Source of the DNA: Bin87 sp965204905
GTDB taxonomy: Bacteria; Chloroflexota; Dehalococcoidia; Lucifugimonadales; UBA3495
DNA length: 64,000 bases
Assembly (NCBI GenBank): GCA_965204905.1
Contig: OZ242042.1
Span: 744,001 to 808,000, forward strand
Direction of reading: 5' to 3'
Part shown: positions 33,166 through 41,319 of the stretch, piece after piece
Position numbering within the stretch: position 1 is the first letter of the stretch
Layout: each line of letters starts with the position of its first letter
Program-made: the position numbers and the translations under genes
The notes under the pieces: generated by a model
Seen by the model: the letters and a program-made list of their open reading frames with translations, nothing else
Database searches by the model: none
Told to the model about the DNA's origin: nothing

Positions 33166-33196
33166 CCGTCATTCCCGCGAAAGCGGGAATCCAGTG
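33166..33196. repeat. Dispersed inverted repeat, GGATTCCCGC family (copy 3)
   Basis: CCGTCATTCCCGC-GAAA-GCGGGAATCCAG, the same element as at 7824 and 24848 in the opposite orientation. The surrounding 32761-33360 has no gene that I can support. Confidence 0.85.
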
Positions 33197-33360
33197 ACCA
33201 AAGCGGCGCAGGACACGGAAGTCTAGGGCTATATCTCTCTGCGCAAGCAAAAAATAGTGTTGGCCGTGCTCCGACAATCGCCCCGAACCGTTAACCTGAC
33301 GCCGCAATCCCGCAACTAAATCTCAAAAGGCAAATCTCAAAAAGGATGACAGGATGGCAA

Positions 33361-33389
33361 TTGACGCTTTCGACATCACCGTGATAAAT
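33361..33389 (+). promoter_or_regulatory. Promoter of the ilvB T-box leader
   Basis: TTGACG at 33361-33366 and ATAAAT at 33384-33389 with a 17-nt spacer, close to consensus. The expected transcription start is near 33396, just before the T-box leader. Confidence 0.65.
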
Positions 33390-33396
33390 TTTTCAG

Positions 33397-33690
33397 CGAA
33401 ATACTGCGATGGAGACGAGTAAGCGGGCCGCACGCGCCCTAGCGAGTCTGGCACGGTGGAAGCAGACGCGCCGATCCCGCCCAAAATCACTCCGGAGTTG
33501 CCGGCTGAAAACCGCCTCCCGATCTTGGCGGCTACTAAGCTCAGGCCGGGTTCGTTGCCCGTTAGAAGCGACGGGACATGATGGTGTCCTGCTAGAGCGG
33601 TCATGCGCCGCCTCAACGGCGGCTATGGCAAATAGGGTGGTACCGCGGGTTATGGCCCGTCCCTATGGGGGCGGGTTTTTTTGTGCCCCG
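33397..33690 (+). promoter_or_regulatory. T-box riboswitch leader of ilvB
   Basis: The T-box sequence AGGGTGGTACCGCG is at 33634-33647, followed by a terminator hairpin and T-run. Upstream, AGCGAGTC...GGTGGAAGC...CTCCGGAGT and GGCTGAAA are the Stem I and linker marks of T-boxes. The triplet ATC at 33486-33488, directly before ACTCC, is the probable specifier (Ile); this is inference by analogy with other T-boxes. Uncharged tRNA-Ile would let transcription proceed into ilvB. Confidence 0.85.
33656..33682 (+). terminator. T-box regulated terminator
   Basis: CCCGTCCC pairs with GGGGCGGG (one G-U pair, 4-nt loop), followed by seven T. The T-box antiterminator competes with this hairpin. Confidence 0.85.
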
Positions 33691-33747
33691 CCGTACCGTC
33701 AACACGGGCTGGCAGGCGGAAACGACAATCGACTACGGAGATACGCC

Positions 33748-35442
33748 GTGAAGCTCAAAGGCTCAGAAATCATCTGTGAAAGTTTGCTCCGCGAGGGTGT
33801 GGACGTGCTCTTCGGACACCCCGGCGGAGCCATCCTCCCGTTCTACGACGCGCTGTGGGCCTATCCCCAACTGCGCCACGTTCTCGTCCGGCATGAACAA
33901 TCCGCGGCTCACGCCGCCGACGGCTACGCCCGCGTTACCGGCAAACCCGGCGTTTGCGTCGCCACCTCCGGCCCCGGCGCCACCAACCTCATTACCGGGA
34001 TCATGGGCGCCAAGGCCGACAGCATCCCCATGGTCGCCATCACCGGCCAGGTGGCCCGCGCTGCGCTGGGTACGGAGGCGTTCCAGGAATGCGATATTTG
34101 CAGCATCGCGTCCGTGTGCACCAAGCGCACCTACCTGGTGCTGTCCGCCGCCGACCTGGCCCGCACCATCCGCGAGGCTTTCCGCATCGCCCAGGAGGGT
34201 CGGCCGGGCCCGGTACTGATCGACGTGCCCCGGGACGTGCAGCTGGAAGAGGTCGAGTTTGAATACCCGGACGCTCCACAGGCCACGGCGCCCGCGTTGT
34301 CGCCTGAAGTGCTGGAAAACGTCCACAAGGCGGCGACGCTGATTAACGAAGCCGAGCGCCCCGTAATTATCGCCGGGCACGGCATCGTCCATTCCGGGGC
34401 CTACGAGGAACTCCGCCAGTTGGCCGAGGCCACGGGCATCCCGGTGATCAACACGCTCCTGGGCCTCAGCGGTTTCCCGCGCAACCATCCCCAGAGCCTG
34501 GGTATGCTGGGGATGCACGGCATGTACTGGTGCAATATGGTGGTGGACCAGGCCGACGTGCTCATCGGCCTCGGTATGCGTTTCGACGACCGCGTAACCG
34601 GCCGCGTTTCAGGCTTCGCTCCCCACGCGCGCATCATTCACCTGGATATCGAGGCCAGCCAGGTGGGCCGAATCGTGCCGGCGGAGGTGCCGCTGGTGGG
34701 AGATGCCCGCCCCATATTGCAGGCGCTGGTTCCGCTGGTGAAGTGGGCCGAGCGGCCCGAATGGATGGCCGCTATCGGTTATCTCAAATCGGAGCACCCG
34801 TCGCTGGCGATTCCGTCCTCCGATGCTCTGATGCCCCAACAGGTGCTGGCGCAGTTGAACGAGATCGTCCAGGAGGACGACGACGCGGTGGTGGTAACGG
34901 GAGTGGGCCAGCATCAGATGTGGGCGGCTCAGTACCTGTTCATGAACCAGCCCAATTCGTTCGTCACGTCGGGAGGGCTGGGCGCGATGGGATTCGAGGT
35001 TCCGGCGGCGTTGGGCGCGCAGATGGGCCGACCGGGAGCGACGGTCTGGTCAGTGGCCGGCGACGGGGGGTTCCAGATGACGTTGCAGGAACTGGTCACC
35101 GCCGTGCAGGAGAAGCTGCCCATCAAGATTGCCCTGTTCAACAACGGCTACCTGGGCATGGTGCGCCAATGGCAGGAAATGTTCTTTGAGGGGCACATCA
35201 AGGAAGTTCCCATGCCCGGCCCGGATTACGTCAAACTCGCCGCCGCCTACGACATACCAGCCCTCAGAGTGGAACACCAGGAGGATGTTGCCGACGCCCT
35301 GCGGCAGGCCCAGGACTACGACGGGCCGTTCCTGATCGAGTTCGTTGTGGAGCAGGAAACCAACGTGTTCCCAATGGTGCCGCCCGGCGGTTCACTGGCT
35401 GACACCATCGAAGACCCCCGAACTGCGCTGGCAGCCAACTGA
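33748..35442 (+). CDS. ilvB: Acetolactate synthase large subunit
   Basis: 564 aa, ThDP-dependent enzyme for the first common step of branched-chain amino acid synthesis. The GTG at 33748 has GGAG 7 nt upstream. Conserved stretches are GHPGGAILPFYDALW, the catalytic Glu in VRHEQSAAHAADGYARVTG, and the ThDP motif GDGGFQMTLQELVTAVQE to FNNGYLGMVRQWQ. The 3' end is followed by an HTH gene, not by the small subunit ilvN, so ilvN must lie elsewhere or be absent. Regulation is by the T-box upstream. Confidence 0.96.
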   Translation: MKLKGSEIICESLLREGVDVLFGHPGGAILPFYDALWAYPQLRHVLVRHEQSAAHAADGYARVTGKPGVCVATSGPGATNLITGIMGAKADSIPMVAITGQVARAALGTEAFQECDICSIASVCTKRTYLVLSAADLARTIREAFRIAQEGRPGPVLIDVPRDVQLEEVEFEYPDAPQATAPALSPEVLENVHKAATLINEAERPVIIAGHGIVHSGAYEELRQLAEATGIPVINTLLGLSGFPRNHPQSLGMLGMHGMYWCNMVVDQADVLIGLGMRFDDRVTGRVSGFAPHARIIHLDIEASQVGRIVPAEVPLVGDARPILQALVPLVKWAERPEWMAAIGYLKSEHPSLAIPSSDALMPQQVLAQLNEIVQEDDDAVVVTGVGQHQMWAAQYLFMNQPNSFVTSGGLGAMGFEVPAALGAQMGRPGATVWSVAGDGGFQMTLQELVTAVQEKLPIKIALFNNGYLGMVRQWQEMFFEGHIKEVPMPGPDYVKLAAAYDIPALRVEHQEDVADALRQAQDYDGPFLIEFVVEQETNVFPMVPPGGSLADTIEDPRTALAAN

Positions 35443-35542
35443 CCTCCACGCTCGCCCGATCGGTTCGGCAACTTGCCGCACCACCACGTTAGTGATAAAA
35501 ATATCCCTGACACTCAACGATTATCGCCGGTAGAGGTGCCGT

Positions 35543-35941
35543 ATGCCCCGCGTCACTATCCAGGAAGCTTCCCGCATATTGAACGTTTCCCAGAGCGTCA
35601 TCCGCAAAGATGTCCGCGACGGGAAGCTGCAAGCCACCAAGGACGGCAGCCGTTGGATGGTGGACATCCCTGAAGACGTCGAGGAATACTCCGACGATTT
35701 CAAGGAAAACATTCACGCTCTGGCTCGCTCGCTGACTCCCTGGTGGTACGACAACCCTCGCAAGGAGGGCGTGGTCCACTACCTGGAAAGCCTGGGCATT
35801 GAAGAGGTGGAGCCCTTCTTCCTGTGCGGCGTCAAGGGCGACGACATCTGGCCGGCGACGGGCCACGAATCATGGCAGCGCTGTCCCGAATGTGTCCTGG
35901 AAGTCCATGACCAGGGCCTCCCCATGGAAACCCGCGAGTAA
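35543..35941 (+). CDS. Helix-turn-helix DNA-binding protein (excisionase/MerR-like)
   Basis: 132 aa. The N-terminal 'VTIQEASRILNVSQSVIRKDVRDGKL' is an excisionase-type winged HTH with the RWMVDIPEDVEEY wing. The C-terminal domain has two Cys (FFLCGVKG, QRCPECVLEV) in which CPEC resembles a zinc or disulfide site. It is the next gene after ilvB, 100 nt away. Its target is unknown. Confidence 0.75.
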   Translation: MPRVTIQEASRILNVSQSVIRKDVRDGKLQATKDGSRWMVDIPEDVEEYSDDFKENIHALARSLTPWWYDNPRKEGVVHYLESLGIEEVEPFFLCGVKGDDIWPATGHESWQRCPECVLEVHDQGLPMETRE

Positions 35942-35961
35942 CCAGCCGGTTTGACCAATTC

Positions 35962-35990
35962 GCAGGGGCGGGTCCGAGACCCGCCCCTGC
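35962..35990. repeat. Dispersed palindrome, GTAGGGGCG arms (copy 6)
   Basis: GCAGGGGCGGGTC and GACCCGCCCCTGC, a variant with GC arms. It sits between the convergent HTH gene and methyltransferase gene, so may serve both as end signal. Confidence 0.8.
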
Positions 35991-36019
35991 TGCTTTTTAC
36001 GCTGTGCCGGTTAGTGTCG

Positions 36020-36664
36020 TCAGTTCACCCGGTACACCCAGATCTGGTGCGTCACTTCCGGCTCGCCCTTGGGCAGTGGCTGGAATGGCTCGGTGACCTC
36101 CACCAAGCTCCAGGCGCCGCTCTCCGCCAGGGCGTCCTGCTGCTCCTTGAAGCCCAGCTCAAGATGGGTATCGGGCCGCATGCTGAACACGATGTGTCCG
36201 CCCGGCCTGGTGATCCTGCACAAGTCAACGAAAGAACTGGGCGGCGCATGGCCAGGCGTGAAAACGCCGATGCTGATCACAGCATCGTAGGCGTCCGTGT
36301 CAAAGTCCAGGCGCCCACCCAGAGCCATCTGTTGGAAATCGTTATAACAGCCTTTGTCGCGGGCCACTTCCAGCATTCCGTCGGACAGGTCCATGGCGCA
36401 GATGTCGCCGTAGCCCAAGCGTTGCAGTTCCACGCCCACCAGGCCGGTGCCGGCGCCAGCGTCCAGGATTTTCGCGTCTTTGGCTACGTGGCCGGCCAGC
36501 GTTTCCGCTCCCATGCGCGGAGCCAGCCACACGAAAGTATTCTCCAGGTCGTCGTCGTATTCTTTCGCCCATTCGTCATACCGTTCGGCGAGCTCCTGGT
36601 TGTTGGTGGACGAATAAACCCATTGGACTCGCTGTTCTGAGTCAATGTTTCCGGCTTCAGGCAT
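36020..36664 (-). CDS. Class I SAM-dependent methyltransferase
   Basis: 214 aa from the ATG at 36664, with GGAG just upstream. The motif I LDAGAGTGLVGVELQRLGY and motif II 'DICAMDLSDGMLEVA' are those of small-molecule methyltransferases. RPGGHIVFSMRP is motif III. N-terminal 'AERYDEWAKEYDDDLE' is common in the Williams-Beuren-like group. Substrate unknown. Confidence 0.9.
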   Translation of the reverse strand: MPEAGNIDSEQRVQWVYSSTNNQELAERYDEWAKEYDDDLENTFVWLAPRMGAETLAGHVAKDAKILDAGAGTGLVGVELQRLGYGDICAMDLSDGMLEVARDKGCYNDFQQMALGGRLDFDTDAYDAVISIGVFTPGHAPPSSFVDLCRITRPGGHIVFSMRPDTHLELGFKEQQDALAESGAWSLVEVTEPFQPLPKGEPEVTHQIWVYRVN

Positions 36665-36711
36665 TGTTCTCCCGCTCCGTTCTGGCCTTGGATAGTGTAG
36701 TGGCAGTTGGG

Positions 36712-37563
36712 CTAAGGCTTGACGCAGAGGTACTGGGCCCAACCCAGTTCGTCGTTGTTGATTGCATCAACCGTTTTCATGTAGGCGTCGGCAAGGTAGT
36801 CGAACCGGTCCTGGTAACCCTCGGGGCCTTCCGCAATGGAGGCCAGCTGGGACAGATAGGTGTAGCTCTGGGCCAAATGGGATGACAGGTCCCGGGCCTG
36901 CAACACTTTGAAACCGATGTCGCGCAGCGCTTCCATGTATGAATAGAAGCTGAAGTCGGTATCGAACAACAGTCGTTCGTACACGAATTTGCGCGCCGGC
37001 TCGCTGATGTTGGTCCGCGGCTTGATGAGATCGTCGAAAATCATCATGCCGCCGGGCTGCAGTACGCGATACGCTTCCTGAAGCACCTTCACCTTGTCCG
37101 GCACGTGATACACGGTCGCCTGGCTCCAGAAGTGGGTGAAGGTCCCTTCGTCAAATGGCAACTCGGTTGCCGAGGCTTTTTCAAAAGCCAGCCTACCGGC
37201 CAGTTCGGGCACGTTTTGCAGGGACTCCACGGCGTTGGCCACGCGAACGCCGCTGAGGTCAACGCCCGTCACGTGAGCGCCGCTGTTGCGGGACAGCCAG
37301 ATGGCCGCGTTGCCGTTTCCACAGCCGACGTCGAGTACCTTTGAGTTCTCGTCGATGCCGGCATATTCGACCATCAACTCATTGAGACGGATACCGGCCG
37401 CGAGGAATTGCTCGCGGATGGTGTCTCCGTTGACATTGACGTCAAAGACGCCCCAATGCACGCTGCCATCAGCGTCCCATACCGAGCGGTAAATCACGTC
37501 CTCGGCATCGTAGTACTCTTCGGTTTCCTGTTCGGAAAACCGGTGCCCGGCTTCCGTTACCAT
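36712..37563 (-). CDS. Class I SAM-dependent methyltransferase (glycine/sarcosine type)
   Basis: 283 aa. Motif I VLDVGCGNGNAAIWLS, motif II ADVTGVDLS-type 'HVTGVDLSGVRVANA', ASATELPFDEGTFTHFWSQATVYHV, then VLQPGGMMIFDD. The arrangement resembles sarcosine/dimethylglycine methyltransferases and related ones. Just upstream lies a fragment that repeats this gene's N-terminal part. Confidence 0.9.
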   Translation of the reverse strand: MVTEAGHRFSEQETEEYYDAEDVIYRSVWDADGSVHWGVFDVNVNGDTIREQFLAAGIRLNELMVEYAGIDENSKVLDVGCGNGNAAIWLSRNSGAHVTGVDLSGVRVANAVESLQNVPELAGRLAFEKASATELPFDEGTFTHFWSQATVYHVPDKVKVLQEAYRVLQPGGMMIFDDLIKPRTNISEPARKFVYERLLFDTDFSFYSYMEALRDIGFKVLQARDLSSHLAQSYTYLSQLASIAEGPEGYQDRFDYLADAYMKTVDAINNDELGWAQYLCVKP

Positions 37564-37576
37564 AGTTGCTCCTTTT

Positions 37577-37683
37577 GCGTTGATAATCTCAAAGACGCCC
37601 CAGTAAAGGCTGCCCTCTGCATTCCAGAAGGAACGGTAGAGGGCGTCCTCAGCGTCGCAGTATGCCCCGGTCCCGACTTCAGA
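37577..37683 (-). pseudogene. Partial duplicate of the methyltransferase N-terminus
   Basis: Read in frame with the 36712 gene, the ~107 bp upstream of its ATG encode AYCDAEDALYRSFWNAEGSL then YWGVFEIIN, closely parallel to YYDAEDVIYRSVWDADGSV then HWGVFDVNV inside the gene (residues about 17-44). There is no start codon or stop between the fragment and the gene. The stretch abuts the panD stop. Likely a decayed tandem duplication or a relic of a second methyltransferase. Confidence 0.7.
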
Positions 37684-38068
37684 AAAGGGCGACCGGCTCG
37701 GGCTCAGGTTCGGCGTACATCGACCCCTCGATCCATTCGAGGAATTTGTTGTTCTCGTCCACCAGGATCATGCGTTGGTCAACCGGCTTGTCGGTTACCT
37801 CAAAGGCCATGATGATCGCGCAGTCTCCGAGCTGGCAGAGCCGGGCCGCCGCGCCCTGCACTGAGATGACACCGCTGCCGCGCTCACCGGGCAGCACGTA
37901 GGTCTCAAAGCGCGCTCCGTTGTTACAGTTCACCACCTGGACTTTTTCAAACGCAACAATGTCCGACAAGTCCATCAAGTCGCGGTCGATGAGAATGCTG
38001 CCAACGTAGCCCAGATTGGCTCCGGTTATCCAACAGCGGTGAATCTTGGAACGTAAAATCTCCCTCAT
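37679..38068 (-). CDS. panD: Aspartate 1-decarboxylase
   Basis: 129 aa; makes beta-alanine for pantothenate. The pyruvoyl cleavage site is G23-S24 in LGYVGSILIDRDLMD. The start MREILRSKIHR at 38068 has AGGAG 6 nt upstream. NNGARFETYVLPGERGSGVI and GDCAIIMAF are the standard active-site stretches. An in-frame longer reading from 38200 is not credible. No other pan genes are next to it. Confidence 0.95.
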   Translation of the reverse strand: MREILRSKIHRCWITGANLGYVGSILIDRDLMDLSDIVAFEKVQVVNCNNGARFETYVLPGERGSGVISVQGAAARLCQLGDCAIIMAFEVTDKPVDQRMILVDENNKFLEWIEGSMYAEPEPEPVALF

Positions 38069-38290
38069 GTTTTCTCCTCTCGTGTGTATTCCAACCGAAG
38101 TTGGAGGTTTGGATCGCAGCCGGTGTTGACCGACGTATGAGCCGTCGCGGGCGGCACAGGCACAAGCGTGCCTACGGGTATAGTTTGGAGCAATGCTCAC
38201 ACCCGTTGCCGGCGTTGCGGCAAGGACCCGAGTGATTGGTCGGGCGTCTTGCGGGGCGCTAATCCCGCTACCCTTTTAGGCTTGGAGCAG

Positions 38291-38461
38291 CTAAGGCTCG
38301 CAAGGAAGCTGATGGCTGCCACGTCCACGCAGAGGCTCGATCTGCCTCTGCCGGTAGGCTGCTCGTCCGGATTGCCCGGTGGATTCTCCCCGCAGCATAC
38401 GGGGCTGCGTAGAGTCGGGATCCGGCGATTTCCGGTGCGCTTTGGGCGCGGCTGCACTCAT
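38291..38461 (-). CDS. Possible small basic protein
   Basis: 56 aa, starting MSAAAPKAHRKSPDP. A perfect AGGAGG lies 4 nt before the ATG at 38461. It is Arg/Pro-rich with no family that I recognise. The 38069-38803 stretch is otherwise without a supported gene, and the frame may be chance, but the ribosome site is the best in the region. It could also be an unrecognised RNA gene. Confidence 0.3.
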   Translation of the reverse strand: MSAAAPKAHRKSPDPDSTQPRMLRGESTGQSGRAAYRQRQIEPLRGRGSHQLPCEP

Positions 38462-38803
38462 GTGGCCTCCTTGTTTAAGGGCAGGTTAATGGGTGTGCAG
38501 ACCTGCTTATGCTGCCCCGCAGTTTAGCCTCATAAAGTATGCGTGTCAAATTTAGACCGCCCCGACAAGCGTGAATTCCCCGAAAATCGGCAAATTTTTG
38601 TAAAAACTGCAATAAAATCTCTTGACAATACCCGGTTTGAATGTTTTCACATGCCGGGTATCCAGAACGCGACGGAATAACGTGTCGCGAATGCTATTCG
38701 CATCGACATCCGTTATCGCCAGCCCGCAGCTTCCATTGATTCGCGCCGCACAGTCTGCCAGCCGCGCGAGTCTCCCGCGACACGCCATCGGCCAGTTGCC
38801 CGG

Positions 38804-39253
38804 TTACGCGTCGAATAGCAGCAATTGCTGTGGCCCTTGACGCAGCGCTTCGTGAAAGCCGGAGCACCACCTGGGTATGCCTCGTACCGACGCGTGGTCG
38901 CCAAACAACCGTCCGTGTCCGGCGTAGCGGTAGCTCGACCATAACCACGCGTGCAGCAATTCGTGGGCCAGAATCCCCTCCATCCCACTCCGCCCGCAGC
39001 GTTGCAACCTGGGCAACGATAACCCAATCAACCAGGAGCCGTCGGGATAGCAGAAACAACGCCCGCCTGCCGACACGGTTCGTTCCAGCACCACCGAGCC
39101 GGCGGTGAGATCCAAATTTTCCATCCGGTACTGTTGAGCGACCCTTTTAACCCACTCCAGGTCGCTCAACACTATCCCCTTTGGCGCGGGTAGAAGGGAA
39201 CGCCGGCCATCAGCAGAGCCGGCTCCGGCTTTATCGACAACCGGCGTTAGCAT
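38804..39253 (-). CDS. SprT-like zinc metalloprotease family protein
   Basis: 149 aa. ILAHELLHAWLW holds the HExxH metal-binding motif of SprT-like proteins, then 'HASVRGIPRWCSGFHEALRQG'. N-terminal part has no signal peptide. A start downstream of the annotated one is possible as no ribosome site is obvious. Function is inferred only from the motif. Confidence 0.75.
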   Translation of the reverse strand: MLTPVVDKAGAGSADGRRSLLPAPKGIVLSDLEWVKRVAQQYRMENLDLTAGSVVLERTVSAGGRCFCYPDGSWLIGLSLPRLQRCGRSGMEGILAHELLHAWLWSSYRYAGHGRLFGDHASVRGIPRWCSGFHEALRQGPQQLLLFDA

Positions 39254-39258
39254 CGGCG

Positions 39259-40224
39259 CTACGGCGTCAGGACGATTTTGCCGGTGGTGGCGCGACCGGC
39301 CAGTTGCCGGTGCGCTTCGCCAGCGTCCGACAGGGCGAAGTGGTGCTCCACCCTCAATTTAAGCTCACCCGATTGCACCCAACCCAACACCGCGCTGGCG
39401 CGCTGCTCCAGCTCCTCGCGACTGGCGGTGTAGTCCCCCAGACCCGGCCGGGTAAGGAACTTGGAGCCGTTGCCCAACACCCGCGGGTCCATGGCCGGCA
39501 CCGCGCCGCTGGCCTGCCCGTACAGCACCATGTAGCCCCGGGGCGCCAGGCACGCGACGCTGCCGTCGAACGTATCCTTGCCCACCGCGTCGTACACCAC
39601 TTGGAGCCCGGCGCCGTCGGTGGCCTTGTGGATCTCCGCAGCGAAATCCTGCTCGGTGTACAGGATCACGTGATCCGCTCCGGCGCCCCGGGCCAGCTCC
39701 GCTTTGGCTTCAGTGGATACCGTCGAATAAACGTAGGCCCCCAGCGCTTTGCACATCTGGATAAGCAGCAGACCCACGCCGCCGGCCCCGGAGTGCACCA
39801 GCACCCGGTCGCCTGCTTTCACCCGGTACGTGTCGTAACAGAGGTAGTGAGCAGTCATGCCTTGCAGCATGGCCGCCGCGCCATCTTGTGCTGACAGGCC
39901 CTCCGGCATCTTGATGAGGCGCCATGCCGGCACCAACGCCTGCTCGGCATACGAACCCGGATGGCTGCAATACGCCACCGTGTCGCCTACCGCCACGTTG
40001 TTGACCCCCGGCCCGACTTCTCGAACCACGCCGGCGCCTTCTACGCCGGCTACCCAAGGCAACCCCGGCGGGTTCACGCCCATGCGGCTGTAGATGTCCG
40101 TGAAGTTGACACCCACCGCCTGGATTTCAACCACAGCCTGATCGGCTCCGGCGCTGGGGTCGGGCAAGTCCACGTATTGGAGCACCTCGGGGCCGCCGTA
40201 CTCCGTGATTTGTACTGCTTTCAT
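39259..40224 (-). CDS. Quinone oxidoreductase, zinc-less MDR family
   Basis: 321 aa from the ATG at 40224, with AGGAGG 9 nt upstream. NADPH-dependent quinone or enone reductase of the MDR superfamily. VNFTDIYSRMGVNPPGLPWVAGVEGAG is the N-terminal signature, VLVHSGAGGVGLLLIQMCKALG is the Rossmann loop, and the zinc-binding Cys cluster is missing. C-terminal 'AGRATTGKIVLTP' is typical. Confidence 0.94.
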   Translation of the reverse strand: MKAVQITEYGGPEVLQYVDLPDPSAGADQAVVEIQAVGVNFTDIYSRMGVNPPGLPWVAGVEGAGVVREVGPGVNNVAVGDTVAYCSHPGSYAEQALVPAWRLIKMPEGLSAQDGAAAMLQGMTAHYLCYDTYRVKAGDRVLVHSGAGGVGLLLIQMCKALGAYVYSTVSTEAKAELARGAGADHVILYTEQDFAAEIHKATDGAGLQVVYDAVGKDTFDGSVACLAPRGYMVLYGQASGAVPAMDPRVLGNGSKFLTRPGLGDYTASREELEQRASAVLGWVQSGELKLRVEHHFALSDAGEAHRQLAGRATTGKIVLTP

Positions 40225-40432
40225 ATCCACCATCCTCCTGCCATGGGCTTTGGGACAGTAGAATAGCACAGCGAATTCAGCGTTACGCAACCTCCTGATG
40301 ACAGCGCAGGTGGGCCGCATCTGCCCAAATGTGCGCCGGACGAGTACCCATAATTGCCGACGCAACAATCAAAATGCTATGATTGTTACGACTATACGGC
40401 GTGAGATTGCGACCGGACTGGAGGGATACAAG

Positions 40433-41248
40433 TTGACCAACGAATCGCACCTCTCGATATCTCAAGCCATTGACATCTTTGTGGCGCACCTGAAGGAAGC
40501 CCGCCAAACCATGCAAGGCCAGCAGGAATTGCTGCGCTTTCAGGCCAGGATTGGCAAGGACAAATTGATTTCAACTCTGCACGCTATTGAAGTTGGCGAA
40601 TACGCCCGTTGGACCACCGAAAACGTGGAAAACCCGGCTTCCCGTCTCGATCCGGTCAAAAAATTCCTGACTTTCGCCAACCGCAACGGTTGGACCCAGA
40701 TCAGCCTCGCCCGCTACGCTACCGCCCCTCGCCGCAACCGGCGCCGCTTCCAGAACAACGACCAGGCCACCGGCGCCAGCACCCCCACCGCCAGGCTCAG
40801 CCAGGAGCGCCACGACGAATTGCAGGATGAACTGCACAGGCTCCGGGGCGAGGTTCCTCAAATCCGAGAGACCATCCGCCTGGCCCGCAGCGACGGCGAC
40901 ATACGAGAAAACGCTCCTTTGGATGCCGCTCGCGAACAGCAGCAGATGGTGGAACGGCGCATCCGACAGCTCGAAAATGACCTGGCCCGCGTGGAAATTG
41001 TTGACGCGGCCAACGCGGACACCGAGAAAGTCAGCATCGGTTCCCGGGTTACGTTGCACGACATGGGCACGCAGCAGCAGCGGGCTTTTACGCTGGTGGA
41101 CGTCCGCGAAGCCGATGTTTCGGCAGGTAAAATCTCTACGGTCTCGCCCATCGGCCAGGCTCTCATGGGCCGCAGCGTCGGCGAAGAGTTGACAATCGCC
41201 ACTCCTCGTGGGGCCGTGCAGTATCGCATCGAGGGAATCGGTGAATAA
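40433..41248 (+). CDS. greA: Transcription elongation factor GreA with N-terminal extension
   Basis: 271 aa, compared with about 158 for standard GreA. The C-terminal part has the GreA coiled coil with the acidic tip 'SDGDIRENAPLDAAREQQ' and the FKBP-like end 'PIGQALMGRSVGEELTIATP'. It rescues backtracked RNA polymerase. The extra ~100 residues (LSISQAIDIFVAHLKEARQT...) resemble the SAM-like N-terminal domain of tyrosine recombinases and are followed by a basic linker (APRRNRRRFQNND). Start TTG at 40433 with GGAGG 8 nt before it. Confidence 0.9.
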   Translation: MTNESHLSISQAIDIFVAHLKEARQTMQGQQELLRFQARIGKDKLISTLHAIEVGEYARWTTENVENPASRLDPVKKFLTFANRNGWTQISLARYATAPRRNRRRFQNNDQATGASTPTARLSQERHDELQDELHRLRGEVPQIRETIRLARSDGDIRENAPLDAAREQQQMVERRIRQLENDLARVEIVDAANADTEKVSIGSRVTLHDMGTQQQRAFTLVDVREADVSAGKISTVSPIGQALMGRSVGEELTIATPRGAVQYRIEGIGE

Positions 41249-41285
41249 GATAGCCCCGACTAGTCGGAATCCGGACCGAAAATTT

Positions 41286-41309
41286 TGGGGGCGACCTTTA
41301 GGCCGCCCC
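41286..41309. repeat. Dispersed inverted repeat, GTAGGGGCG arms (copy 7, decayed)
   Basis: GGGGGCGACC-TTTA-GGCCGCCCC, a decayed member between greA and the convergent peroxiredoxin gene, probably at their common end. Confidence 0.55.
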
Positions 41310-41319
41310 TTCTTGTTGC

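Noticed and set aside
38168..38527. Plus-strand 119-codon frame
   Set aside because: No ribosome site, no recognisable family and unusual composition.
38069..38803. A possible structural RNA (6S, RNase P or tmRNA) in the 735-nt gap
   Set aside because: I saw no RNase P core (GAGGAAAGTCC), no tmRNA tag sequence and no extended 6S-like helix. Only a small frame with a good ribosome site is visible.
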